A stretch of DNA of 64,000 bases, from NCBI RefSeq assembly GCF_011395035.1, contig NZ_CP024770.1, forward strand, positions 1,013,621 through 1,077,620, in the 5' to 3' direction. Shown in pieces: positions 33,242-41,926 of this stretch; position 1 is the first letter of the stretch, and each line of letters begins with the position of its first letter. A model generated the notes under the pieces. That model had not been told where the DNA came from. It made no database searches and saw only the letters and a program-made list of their open reading frames with translations. The stretch comes from Pantoea cypripedii. GTDB taxonomy: Bacteria; Pseudomonadota; Gammaproteobacteria; Enterobacterales; Enterobacteriaceae. The translations under genes and the position numbers were made by a program.

Positions 33242-33526
33242 ATGAGTATCGATTTTGTCGTACACGATGATGGTGATTCTGTCGGGGTGGTCGTAGTGGA
33301 AGGTATCGAGGCGGGCCAGACCCTGACCGGATGGATCATGGATCAAAACAAAACCATTGAGTTTGCGGTTAAGGATGCCATTCCCATCGGCCACAAGCTG
33401 GCGATTCGCGATCTGGCGGTGAATGACACCGTCATTAAGTATGGCGAAGACATTGGCCGGGTCGTCGCGGCGATTAAGCAGGGCGAGCATCTCCATGTAC
33501 ATAACGTCAAAACCAAAAGGTGGTAA
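33242..33526 (+). CDS. suyA: (2R)-sulfolactate sulfo-lyase, small subunit
   Basis: A 94-residue SAF-domain protein, the small part of a split UxaA/altronate-dehydratase-type enzyme. 'FVVHDDGDSVGVVVVEGIEAGQ', 'IPIGHKLAIRDLAVNDTVIKYGEDIG' and the end 'GEHLHVHNVKTKRW' match the SuyA pattern. With SuyB it cleaves (R)-3-sulfolactate into pyruvate and sulfite in the cytoplasm. ATG at 33242 is chosen for its CGGAGG; the frame extends further upstream without a ribosome binding site. It is followed two bases after the stop by suyB. Altronate or galactarate dehydration is the alternative for this family, but the HpsN and exporter neighbours point to sulfolactate. Confidence 0.86.
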   Translation: MSIDFVVHDDGDSVGVVVVEGIEAGQTLTGWIMDQNKTIEFAVKDAIPIGHKLAIRDLAVNDTVIKYGEDIGRVVAAIKQGEHLHVHNVKTKRW

Positions 33527-33528
33527 TT

Positions 33529-34698
33529 ATGGAAATCACAGGACGCCAGTTTGCAGGTTATCGTCGCGCGAATGGTCGCGTTGGCATTCGCAACCATGTC
33601 ATTGTGCTGCCGGTGGATGATATCTCCAACGCGGCGGCAGAAGCGGTGGCCAATAATATAAAAGGCACTATCGCCCTGCCACATCCCTATGGACGTTTGC
33701 AGTTTGGCGAAGACCTGGAATTACACTTCCGCACCCTGATCGGCACTGGCTGCAACCCGAACGTTGCCGCAGTCATCGTGATTGGTATCGAGCCGGGCTG
33801 GACAAAGCGGGTGGTGGACGGCATCCAGGCCACGGGCAAACCGGTGGCAGGATTCTGGATCGAGCAAAACGGCGATCACAACACCATCTGTGCGGCTTCC
33901 CGCAAAGCGCGTGAATTCTCGCAATATGCCTCGGAGCTACAACGCGAAACCTGCGATATCAGCGAGTTATGGGTCTCGACCAAATGCGGTGAATCGGATA
34001 CCACCTCCGGCTGCGGCGCGAATCCTTCCGTTGGCAATTTGTTTGATCGTCTGTATGAAAACGGCAACACCCTGCTGTTTGGTGAAACGTCAGAGCTGAC
34101 CGGCGGTGAACATCTGGTGGCAGCACGCTGTGCTAATGCTGATGTGCGGCAGAAGTTTCAGTTCATGTTTGATCGCTACAGCGCGATGATCGATCGCTGG
34201 AAAACCAGTGACCTGTCTGAATCACAACCGACCAAAGGCAATATCGAAGGCGGCCTGACCACCATCGAAGAAAAAGCGCTGGGCAACATTCAGAAAATCG
34301 GGAAAAAGTGCCGCGTGGATGGGGTGCTGGATAAAGCCGAGACCCCCACCGGGCCAGGGCTGTGGTTTATGGATTCTTCCTCAGCCGCCGCAGAGATGGT
34401 GACGCTGTGCGCTGCCGGGGGTTATGTGGCGCATTTCTTCCCGACCGGCCAGGGCAACGTTATCGGCAATCCTATCCTGCCGGTGATTAAAGTCTGCGCC
34501 AACCCGCGCACGGTGCGCACCATGTCTGAACATATTGATGTCGATGTCTCAGCCGTGCTGCGGCGCGAAATGAATCTGGACGGTGCTGGCGATGCGTTGC
34601 TGGAGTGTCTGCTGCGCACAGCGAATGGTCGCCTGACGGCGGCCGAGGCACTGGGACATCGGGAGTTCGTACTCACCCGTATTTTCGAAAGTGCTTAA
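33529..34698 (+). CDS. suyB: (2R)-sulfolactate sulfo-lyase, large subunit
   Basis: A 389-residue UxaA-family large subunit. Visible features are 'GYRRANGRVGIRNHVIVLPVDDISN' at the N-terminus, 'LIGTGCNPNVAAVIVIGIEP', the metal/cluster-site motif 'TKCGESDTTSGCGANPSVGNLFD' and 'FFPTGQGNVIGNPILPVIKVCAN'. These are shared with altronate dehydratases; the separate small subunit and the surrounding sulfonate genes identify it as SuyB, the desulfonating lyase giving pyruvate plus sulfite. AAGGTGG precedes ATG 33529, which is preferred to GTG 33520 inside the suyA coding sequence. It appears intact with all cysteines of the motif. Confidence 0.86.
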   Translation: MEITGRQFAGYRRANGRVGIRNHVIVLPVDDISNAAAEAVANNIKGTIALPHPYGRLQFGEDLELHFRTLIGTGCNPNVAAVIVIGIEPGWTKRVVDGIQATGKPVAGFWIEQNGDHNTICAASRKAREFSQYASELQRETCDISELWVSTKCGESDTTSGCGANPSVGNLFDRLYENGNTLLFGETSELTGGEHLVAARCANADVRQKFQFMFDRYSAMIDRWKTSDLSESQPTKGNIEGGLTTIEEKALGNIQKIGKKCRVDGVLDKAETPTGPGLWFMDSSSAAAEMVTLCAAGGYVAHFFPTGQGNVIGNPILPVIKVCANPRTVRTMSEHIDVDVSAVLRREMNLDGAGDALLECLLRTANGRLTAAEALGHREFVLTRIFESA

Positions 34699-34797
34699 CC
34701 CCCTCCCCGCCTTCTCTGGCGGGCGTGAACTTCCACTCGCCTGCGGCGGCCAGCCGGACGCCGGTTCGCAGCCGCCAGGCTTCGCGAGGACAACCAG

Positions 34798-36115
34798 ATG
34801 CGATTGCTCAAGCACCTTTACGTCCAGGTCCTGATAGGCCTGGTCGCCGGGGTTGCTGTGGGGTACGCCTTTCCTGATTTTGCCGTTCAGATGAAGCCCC
34901 TCGGTGACACCTTTATCCGTCTGATCAAAATGATTGTGACATTAGTTATTTTCTGTACCGTGGCGATTGGCATTGCGCGCATGGAAAGCCTGAAGCAGGT
35001 GGGTAAGGTTGGCGGCAAAACGCTGATCTACTTCGAAGTGGTCACCACGCTGGCCCTGGTGATTGGCATGGTGGTGGCGGACGTCATGAAACCCGGTGCC
35101 GGTATGAATGTCGATGCCAGCAAGCTGGATGGCAGTGCGGTAAATCATTACGTTAACGTCAGCGAGCACAGCAAAGGATTTCTCGAACAGATCATTCCAG
35201 ACTCGGTGATCGGCGCATTTGCCCAGGGCAACCTGTTGCAGGTGTTGTTGTTCTCGGTATTGTTCGGCATCGCGCTATCGCTGGTTTCGCAACGCAGCGC
35301 TTTTATCACCAAAACCATTGAGCAATGCGGTGAAGTGCTGATGCGCATCGTCGAGCTGATCATGCGGCTCGCTCCGATTGGTGTTTTCGGTGCCATCGCC
35401 TTTACCGTCGGCAAATATGGCCTGACTTCGCTACAACATCTCGGCATGCTGATTATCTGCCTCTACATCACCAGTTTCCTGTTTATCGGCGGAGTGCTCG
35501 GGCTGATCTGCAAACTGGTGGGCGTGAGTCTCTGGCGGTTAATTCTCTATTTTCGCGAAGAGTTACTGATTGTGCTCGGCACCTCCACCACCGAATCTGT
35601 GTTGCCACGTCTGATGATTAAGATGGAGAAGCTGGGCTGCGATCGCGCGATTGTCGGGCTGGTGCTACCGACAGGATATTCATTTAATCTTGACGGCGCG
35701 GCGATTTATCTCACTATGACTTCGCTGTTTATTGCGCAAGCCACCAATACCGATTTAACACTGTGGCAGCAGATTGGCTTGCTGCTGATCCTGCTATTGA
35801 CGTCGAAAGGTGGCGCAGGGGTCGCTGGCGCGGCATTGATTGCGCTCACCGCCACCCTGGCAACATAACATCATCCCGCTGGCGGGGATTACGCTGGTGC
35901 TGGGTATTGACCGGATTTTGAATGAAATGCGCGCCGTGACCAACATGATCGGCAACGTGGTCGCTACGTTGGTGATCGCCCGCTGGGAACAGAAACTGGA
36001 TCTGGCCCAGGCACAGGAACAACTGCGCCTGGACCCGGAAAAAATGATCATGCCGGTGGATTCCCCCGCAGAGGAACCCTTGTCAGTGACACAGAACGAT
36101 AGGAGTACGATGTGA
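34798..36115 (+). pseudogene. DctA-type dicarboxylate symporter, frameshifted
   Basis: The first part (34798-35868, 356 residues) is a Na+/H+:dicarboxylate symporter (DAACS family) with 'VLGTSTTESVLPRLMIKMEKLG', 'GYSFNLDGAAIYLTMTSLFIAQATN' and 'TSKGGAGVAGAALIALTATLA'. It stops at TAA 35866-35868. The missing C-terminus continues in the +1 frame up to 36115 ('NIIPLAGITLVLGIDRILNEMRAVTNMIGNVVATLV', the conserved last substrate-binding helix), so one base was gained or two lost near 35860. No slippery heptamer is visible. The gene probably supplied sulfolactate or a similar acid. The GC-rich 99-base gap before it contains small hairpins but no gene. A sequencing error cannot be excluded. Confidence 0.82.
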
Positions 36116-37110
36116 TGAGCCATGAAACCCTGGCGCTGACAGAGCTGGAAGCGATTGCCCGACGGGCGTTATGTCAGTCTGGCGTTGACCTTCCGGCAGC
36201 AGAAGCCACCTGTGCCGCCCTGATGGCAGCAGAACGTGCCGGCATCGCGTCACACGGCTTCGCCCGGCTGCCCTATTACCTCGACCAGTTGGATAGCGGC
36301 AAACTGAACCCCCGCGCCGTGCCGACCCTGACCCAGCGCGGCGCAGTGGTCAACGTCAATGCGGATTCCGGCCTGGCGTTTCCTGCGGTGCAACGAGGTC
36401 TGGATCGGGGAATGGTGCTGGCACAGGAGTTTGGCGTCGTCGCGGTGGCAATTGGCGATTCCCACCATTTTGGCATGGCGGGTTATTACGCCGAACAGGC
36501 CGCACGCCAGGGGCTGGTGTGCATCGCGTTGAGTAACGGGCCGGCAGCAATGGCCCCCTGGGGTGGCAATGTGCCACTGTATGGCACCACCCCTATCGCT
36601 TTCGCCTCACCACGCGCCAGCGATGAACCGCTGGTCATTGACCTTTCCCTTTCCGAAGTGGCACGCGGCAAAATCATGCTGGCCAGTCAGAAAAAGGAAG
36701 CGATCCCCAGCGGCTGGGCGATCGACCGTGACGGTAATCCAACCTGTGACGCAGATGCGGCACTGGCGGGCAGTATGGCCCCTGCGGGTGGTGCCAAAGG
36801 GGCGGCACTGGCGTTGATGGTGGAATTACTCACCGCCGGGCTGACAGGCAGCCATTATGGTTTCCAGGCCAGTTCGTTCTTTAATGTGGAGGGCGGTGCC
36901 CCCCATATCGCACAGCTGCTATTGCTGCTGAATCCGGCCTTCTTTTCTGCTGGCTATGTTCAGCATACGGAAATGTTGTTCAGCGCGATGCTGGCACAAC
37001 CCAACGTCAGATTGCCCGGTGAGCGACGCCAGGCCACTGCACGGCAAAACAGCAGCTCGCTGAGTTTGCCTGCGTCGCTACTGGAACAGCTGCGATTCAG
37101 AGCTGGTTGA
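36115..37110 (+). CDS. comC: ComC-like sulfolactate dehydrogenase (Ldh2 family)
   Basis: A 331-residue NAD(P)H-dependent malate/lactate dehydrogenase-2 family enzyme, a fold distinct from ordinary lactate dehydrogenase. Motifs seen are 'ERAGIASHGFARLPYYLDQL' with the catalytic histidine, 'VNADSGLAFPAVQRG', 'GDSHHFGMAGYYAEQAA' and 'APAGGAKGAALALMVELL'. In sulfolactate degraders ComC interconverts (R)-sulfolactate and sulfopyruvate and helps racemise sulfolactate. Its SlcC partner is not in the window. The ATG overlaps the last base of the carrier frame (TGATG), with AGGAG nine bases before. The 3' end overlaps the convergent gntR gene by 14 bases. Ureidoglycolate or malate specificity are alternatives. 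Confidence 0.75.
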   Translation: MSHETLALTELEAIARRALCQSGVDLPAAEATCAALMAAERAGIASHGFARLPYYLDQLDSGKLNPRAVPTLTQRGAVVNVNADSGLAFPAVQRGLDRGMVLAQEFGVVAVAIGDSHHFGMAGYYAEQAARQGLVCIALSNGPAAMAPWGGNVPLYGTTPIAFASPRASDEPLVIDLSLSEVARGKIMLASQKKEAIPSGWAIDRDGNPTCDADAALAGSMAPAGGAKGAALALMVELLTAGLTGSHYGFQASSFFNVEGGAPHIAQLLLLLNPAFFSAGYVQHTEMLFSAMLAQPNVRLPGERRQATARQNSSSLSLPASLLEQLRFRAG

Positions 37111-37843
37111 AATAGGCGTGGTGTCGGGTGAGTACGGTGGAGACGCGGTACTCAACCGGCTTATCCTGGAAATCCAGCGCCACGCGGTAAATACGCAATA
37201 GCGCTTCCCCTTCTGTCGCCTCAAGATGCAGCACCTCATCCGGTCCTGCATTCACTGCTTTTATCTGCTCATGGGCGTTCGCCACGGTGCAGGCGAATTT
37301 CTGCTGATAAAGCTGGTACAGGGTGTTAGGCAGGATTTCCGGTTCCCGATCCAGATGGGGAAAACGTGCGGCATCAATATAGACATGTTCGAGGATGGCA
37401 GGCGCACCATCCAGATCGCGCACACGCCAGATATGAATCACTTTACTCCCCGGTTCAATATCCAGCGCGGTGGCTTCTTCCTCTGAAGCGGTACGTAAAT
37501 GGCGGGCCAACACACGTGACAGCGGCAGCGATCGCTCACCATTTTCCCGCAGAACATTGAAGAAGCGGAACAGCGCACTGTCCGAATCATGGGCTGCCAC
37601 CACCGTGCCTTTGCCCTGATAACGAATCACCACGTTGTTACTGACCAGCTCATTCAGCGCTTTGCGTAGCGTACCAATGCTGACGTTGTAGGTTTCCGCC
37701 AGACTGGCTTCGCTGGGAATATAGGTGCCTGCTGGCCATTCGCCTGAGGCGATCCTTTCCAGCAGCAGCTGGCTGATTTGCAGATACAGCGGCTGAAAAA
37801 TCGCCGCTTTAACTTCAGCGGATGATGCGATGTCCTGATTCAT
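37097..37843 (-). CDS. GntR/UTRA regulator of the sulfonate cluster
   Basis: A 248-residue HutC-type GntR regulator. The winged helix-turn-helix lies at residues 15-85 ('ASGEWPAGTYIPSEASLAETYNVSIGTLRKALNELVSNNVVIRYQGKGTVVA'). A UTRA effector domain follows (about 100-245). ATG 37843 has GGAGGAAGG just upstream. It sits inside the sulfonate cluster facing comC and is divergent from the exporter gene. Its promoter contains TATGACATATA, also present (inverted) upstream of suyA, so it likely represses hpsN and suyA promoters and itself until a sulfonate or pathway intermediate binds. Confidence 0.87.
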   Translation of the reverse strand: MNQDIASSAEVKAAIFQPLYLQISQLLLERIASGEWPAGTYIPSEASLAETYNVSIGTLRKALNELVSNNVVIRYQGKGTVVAAHDSDSALFRFFNVLRENGERSLPLSRVLARHLRTASEEEATALDIEPGSKVIHIWRVRDLDGAPAILEHVYIDAARFPHLDREPEILPNTLYQLYQQKFACTVANAHEQIKAVNAGPDEVLHLEATEGEALLRIYRVALDFQDKPVEYRVSTVLTRHHAYFNQL

Positions 37844-37889
37844 TGTCCTTCCTCCAGCCAACCGGCACAGCGAATGATGATAGGATTAC

Positions 37890-37900
37890 TATGACATATA
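37890..37900. promoter_or_regulatory. GntR operator candidate upstream of gntR
   Basis: TATGACATATA, the exact inverse of TATATGTCATA at 33193-33203 by suyA, 47 bases upstream of the gntR start. It suggests autoregulation by the same protein. It is only a partial match to the full GTCAT-N4-ATGAC palindrome. Confidence 0.5.
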
Positions 37901-38108
37901 GAGGAGTGAGCGACAGCCTGCTGCGGTAAAAAAGTGATCAAGGAACACAATTTATGATTTTATTTATTATCTTGTTATTTTAATAAATTAATAAACCCGC
38001 ATGAATACGTTGGTTATCTGATATTCAGATTGGTTATAACGATATAATCAATTTTTCTTTCGCTGGAAACCGTCCCATCCTTAGTCCTGTACAGGAGAGG
38101 AGGACAAT

Positions 38109-39167
38109 ATGGCCGAATTATCGATAACTCGTTATCAACAGGATCTGAAACGCTTCATTCCAGGGCTGGCACTGACTGCGGTGATTGCCTTCACTACGGC
38201 ATGGCTGGGTAACCAGCCGGTGATGTCAGGTCTGGGGCTGGGTGCACTGACGCTGGCCATCATCGTTGGCATCGTGGTGGGGAATACGTTTTATCCCGCA
38301 TTGCATCCGCAATGTGATGAGGGTGTGCAATTTGCCAAACAGAAGCTGCTGCGGCTGGGGATTATCCTTTATGGCTTCCGTCTGACCTTTCAGCAGGTGA
38401 TGGACGTAGGATTGAGTGGCGTCATCATCGATGTGGTGATGTTAAGCAGCACCTTCATCCTTGCCAGCGTTATCGGTTCACGGTTGCTGGGCATCGATCG
38501 CAAAACCGCATGGTTAATCGGTGCGGGAAGCAGCATCTGTGGAGCCGCAGCCGTGCTGGCCGCAGCGCCAGTGGTGAAAGCGGAGCCATCCAAAGTTGCC
38601 GTGGCGGTGGCCACCGTGGTGATTTTCGGTACGCTGGGCATCTTCCTTTATCCGCTCATCTGGCACGAATTTGCGCAATATATCCCCGGCATTTCGCTGA
38701 CACAGTTTGGCGTTTATACCGGCTCCACCATGCATGAAGTGGCGCAGGTGGTTGCCGCAGGGCACGCTGTCAGCCCGGAAACCGAGAACGCAGCGGTGAT
38801 CGCCAAGATGCTGCGCGTCATGATGCTGGCCCCTTTCCTGCTGATCCTGAGCGTATTTATCAGCCGAAATAATGGGGAAAGCAACGCGACAAAACAGCCG
38901 ATTATTTTTCCCTGGTTTGCCCTGATTTTTATTCTGGTGGCGCTATTCAACTCGTTTCATTTCCTACCGACACCGATGGTCTCAGTCATCAATACACTGG
39001 ATAATGTATTACTGGCAATGGCGATGGCGGCTCTCGGATTAAGCACCAGTGCACGTCAATTGGTAAATGCCGGCGCGCGGCCTTTTATGCTGGGTTTAAT
39101 CTTGTTTGTGTGGCTGGTATTAGGCGGTGGCGCGATAAATCTGTTGATTCACCAATTAACGAATTAA
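38109..39167 (+). CDS. YeiH/SuyZ-type sulfite or sulfate exporter
   Basis: A 352-residue membrane protein with about ten hydrophobic spans, of the YeiH family (PF03601, putative sulfate exporters). 'GIVVGNTFYPALHPQCDEGVQFAKQKLLRLGIILYGFRLTFQQ' and 'AWLIGAGSSICGAAAVLAAAPVVKAEPSKVAVAVATVVIFGT' are characteristic. 'YTGSTMHEVAQVVAAG' carries a conserved histidine. SuyZ, the founding member of this exporter family, is linked to sulfolactate degradation; here it would remove the sulfite or sulfate released by SuyAB. GGAGGA precedes the ATG. The 265-base upstream gap holds its AT-rich promoter and the gntR promoter. Confidence 0.83.
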   Translation: MAELSITRYQQDLKRFIPGLALTAVIAFTTAWLGNQPVMSGLGLGALTLAIIVGIVVGNTFYPALHPQCDEGVQFAKQKLLRLGIILYGFRLTFQQVMDVGLSGVIIDVVMLSSTFILASVIGSRLLGIDRKTAWLIGAGSSICGAAAVLAAAPVVKAEPSKVAVAVATVVIFGTLGIFLYPLIWHEFAQYIPGISLTQFGVYTGSTMHEVAQVVAAGHAVSPETENAAVIAKMLRVMMLAPFLLILSVFISRNNGESNATKQPIIFPWFALIFILVALFNSFHFLPTPMVSVINTLDNVLLAMAMAALGLSTSARQLVNAGARPFMLGLILFVWLVLGGGAINLLIHQLTN

Positions 39168-39739
39168 TGGGGCTTCTCCGGAATGAGATAGCAAGCTGGC
39201 CTGAATTGGCCAGCATGTTCCCTTGTAAATCAATAAGAAAAATAAAGATTAATAAGAGGGGCCGGAACAAAGCGATGATTTGTTCACCAGAAGAGTATCC
39301 ATAAAAGAATGAGACATATCAATATTATAAACGCTGCATGCAAACCATTCTCCGGTGGTAATGAAAAAAACTCCATATGCTTCCTCATTTAAGAAACTTC
39401 AAAAAAATCCATGCCATAACGTTTTTAGCAAAACATTTTTTATTAGAAATGATAATACCCATAACCCAAATATTGGTCCTTTTATTTCTTTATAAGTTCA
39501 CTGATTTCTGTACACGGAAGTGTAAAGTTTACGTAAGAAAAACAACTGGACTTTGCTAAGACCACCCATTGAGTCGTATTTTATTGCTAGCAAAAATAGG
39601 GGAATTGCATTAACCAGAAAAAGTGATGTTCTTATTTCACACGAAAAATTTGAGATAAGTAAATTTAATAAAACGCTGGTGATGCCGTGGATCAAACCTG
39701 ACGTTCATCCGGACAGCACAAGCTGCTGGCGTGAAATAA
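39168..39739. other. AT-rich gene-free stretch with possible gene remnant
   Basis: A 572-base stretch distinctly richer in A/T than its surroundings. A 7-bp hairpin GCTGGCC/GGCCAGC (39195-39214) follows the exporter gene and may end its transcript. An open frame at 39553-39780 on the plus strand has a protein-like reading (SDVLISHEKFEISKFNKTL, then VMPWIKPDVHP). It has no ribosome binding site and overlaps the end of the LacI gene, so it may be the tail of a decayed foreign gene. I recognise no family. Confidence 0.4.
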
Positions 39740-40720
39740 TCAACTCGATGCGCGGTGCAGAAATTCCCAGTCAAGAATGATTTTCTCTGCCGCGCTACCG
39801 GGTTCATCAATACGCCGTAGTAGCAGGCGTACTGCCTGGCGGCCAATTTCCCGCGACGGTTGCAGAACCGTGCTTAATTTCGGGTAAGTCATCTCACTTA
39901 ATTCAGTGCCGTCGAAACCGATAACCGCAATGTCCTCCGGCACCGTTAACCCTGCATCCTGAATGGCCCGCAATGCCCCGGCTGCCAGCGTATCGGAAAC
40001 GGCGAACACAGCATCGGGTCGTTGGTCCTGGCTTAGCAGAGCCTGCATGGCATTTCTGCCTGCTTCATAACTCAAATCGGCGGCATACACCACCGACTGC
40101 CACTCAAGGCCCGCATCCGTCAGCGCCTGACGATAGCCCTCTTCCCGTAACCGGGCATATTTGTAGCTCAAATCATGGTTGATCATCGCTACGCGTTGGC
40201 AGTTCCGGTGCAAAAACTGTTGCACCACATACACAGAAGCCTCGCGATCATGGATACCGACGGTTGAAACCGCTGAGGCGTCATCATACTCCGCACACTG
40301 CACCCATGGCGCGTCACCAATCAGCGTGGTCAGCTCTGTCAGGCTGGCCAGCGCATCCATCGTGATGACACCATCAACCATCTTTCCTGAGAGCAGTTGC
40401 AGGCTGGAGCGGGAACGTTCCACGTCAGAACCGGAGTTGCACAGCAGGATGCGGTAACCATTTTTTTCGGCTTCGGCTTCGATGCCTTTGACGACATCGG
40501 CACAAAAGGGGTTGGCGATATTGGACACCATGACCAGCAGCATGCTGCTCCGGGCGGTGCGCAGCTGTCTGGCAAGTAAATTTGGCTGGTAATTGCTCTG
40601 CTCAATCGCCTCAAGGACTTTGATGCGGTTGCGTTCTTTCACGCTGCCTTGATTATTCAAAACCCGTGATACAGTTGCCACTGAAACGCCGGCCAGGCGA
40701 GCAATTTTTTGAATCGACAT
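39740..40720 (-). CDS. LacI-family repressor
   Basis: A 326-residue LacI/GalR regulator. The DNA-binding headpiece is textbook ('IQKIARLAGVSVATVSRVLNNQGSVKERNRIKVLEAIEQSNYQPN'), followed by the hinge helix (LLARQLRTA) and a periplasmic-binding-protein-like sugar domain. ATG 40720 is chosen because it begins the headpiece; the frame runs on to 40747. It follows the isomerase gene on the same strand. Two perfect GTAATCGATTAC palindromes in front of the transporter gene are its probable operators, as LacI-family sites are palindromes with a central CG. Confidence 0.88.
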   Translation of the reverse strand: MSIQKIARLAGVSVATVSRVLNNQGSVKERNRIKVLEAIEQSNYQPNLLARQLRTARSSMLLVMVSNIANPFCADVVKGIEAEAEKNGYRILLCNSGSDVERSRSSLQLLSGKMVDGVITMDALASLTELTTLIGDAPWVQCAEYDDASAVSTVGIHDREASVYVVQQFLHRNCQRVAMINHDLSYKYARLREEGYRQALTDAGLEWQSVVYAADLSYEAGRNAMQALLSQDQRPDAVFAVSDTLAAGALRAIQDAGLTVPEDIAVIGFDGTELSEMTYPKLSTVLQPSREIGRQAVRLLLRRIDEPGSAAEKIILDWEFLHRASS

Positions 40721-40838
40721 GACGCCCACATATTCGTTAAAACACAATTAATCGCAGGATATCATACAACTGGCCGGCTCAATCATGCCTCATTTAGAGC
40801 GGCGCGACTTTCACCCAACGTTGTTCACAATGGCGGCT

Positions 40839-41912
40839 TTAATCATGTGTGGCTTCTCCCCCAATCCCCAGCATGGCTTTAATCGCAGAATGATCTGAAG
40901 CGGTTTCAGCAAAATCATCAAAGGCGCGGTCGGCAACCGGTATGATGTTACGTTTAATAAATTCAGCCCCTTCTCTGGCGCCGGTTTCGCCATCTTTCAG
41001 GCAACACTCCCACTCCAGCACCGCCCAGCCTGCATAATCGTATTGCGCCAGTTTGCTAAAAATCCCGGCAAAATTGATTTGACCATCACCCGGTGAACGA
41101 AACCGTCCGGCTCTTTCCAGCCACGGCTGATAGCCACCATAGACACCACTACGCGCAGAAGGGATGAACTCAGCATCCTTGACGTGGAAGGCGCGGATGC
41201 GTTGATGATAAATATCGATAAAGCCAAGGTAATCCATATGTTGCAGCAGCATATGGCTGGGATCATAAAGGATATGGCAGCGCGGATGATTGTTCACCGC
41301 CGCAAGGAAGCGCTCGAAGCTGACGCCGTCATGTAAATCTTCGGAGGGGTGCAGTTCGTAGCACAGGTCAACGCCCTGTTCGTCAAAAACATCGAGGATC
41401 GGCTGCCAGCGGCACGCCAGTTCTGTAAAAGCCTCGTCAATCAACGCGGATTTTCTCGGTGGCCACGGATAAAAATAGGGCCAGGCCAATGAACCCGAGA
41501 AAGTGGCATGCGCATTTAATCCCAGTTTTGCTGAAGCGACAGCGGCACGTTTTACCTGTTCAATTGCCCATTGCTGGCGCGCGCTGGCATTTTGGCGCAG
41601 TTCCGCAGGAGCAAAATCACTGAATGCCTGCTGATAGGCTGGATGTACCGCCACTAACTGCCCTTCAAGGTGCGTCGACAGCTCGCTTATCACCAAACCC
41701 TGTTGCGCCAGGATGCCCGTCACCTCATCACAGTAAACCTGGCTCTCTGCGGCTTTGGCTAAATCAAAGATAGCCGGGTGATTACAGGGCATCTGCACCG
41801 CCCTGAAACCCAGGCTGGCGGCCCATTCCGCCAGACCCTCCAGGGAGTTAAAAGGTGGCTGGTCTCTTATAAACTGGGAAAGGAAAACGCCAGGCCCTTT
41901 TAATGTTTTCAT
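40839..41912 (-). CDS. sugar-phosphate isomerase/epimerase-like TIM-barrel protein
   Basis: A 357-residue protein of the xylose-isomerase-like TIM-barrel superfamily (AP endonuclease 2 fold). Metal-binding residues are visible in 'DLCYELHPSEDLHDG' (Glu), 'HILYDPSHMLLQHMDYLGFI' (Asp/His), 'RAFHVKDAEF' (His) and 'AVLEWECCL' (Glu). Members are inositol dehydratases, ketose epimerases or isomerases; the exact reaction is not apparent. ATG 41912 has GAGAGG five bases upstream. It is encoded directly downstream of the NupG-like transporter, so it probably acts on the imported sugar, nucleoside or glycoside. Confidence 0.82.
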   Translation of the reverse strand: MKTLKGPGVFLSQFIRDQPPFNSLEGLAEWAASLGFRAVQMPCNHPAIFDLAKAAESQVYCDEVTGILAQQGLVISELSTHLEGQLVAVHPAYQQAFSDFAPAELRQNASARQQWAIEQVKRAAVASAKLGLNAHATFSGSLAWPYFYPWPPRKSALIDEAFTELACRWQPILDVFDEQGVDLCYELHPSEDLHDGVSFERFLAAVNNHPRCHILYDPSHMLLQHMDYLGFIDIYHQRIRAFHVKDAEFIPSARSGVYGGYQPWLERAGRFRSPGDGQINFAGIFSKLAQYDYAGWAVLEWECCLKDGETGAREGAEFIKRNIIPVADRAFDDFAETASDHSAIKAMLGIGGEATHD

Positions 41913-41926
41913 CATCACCTCTCAGG

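Noticed and set aside
33242..34698. Altronate or galactarate dehydratase
   Set aside because: The family is shared, but no uronate or aldarate genes are nearby; HpsN, the exporter and the split 94 + 389 residue form fit SuyAB.
35840..36115. Programmed frameshift or separate small gene downstream of the DctA-type frame
   Set aside because: No slippery heptamer, no ribosome binding site and no proper start codon; the reading simply continues the symporter's conserved C-terminus, so an indel is the simplest explanation.
39131..39150. REP-like GGCGCGATAAAT sequence inside the exporter gene
   Set aside because: It is short, coding and lacks the rest of the repeat unit; a similar fragment at 35700 in the symporter gene was dismissed for the same reason.
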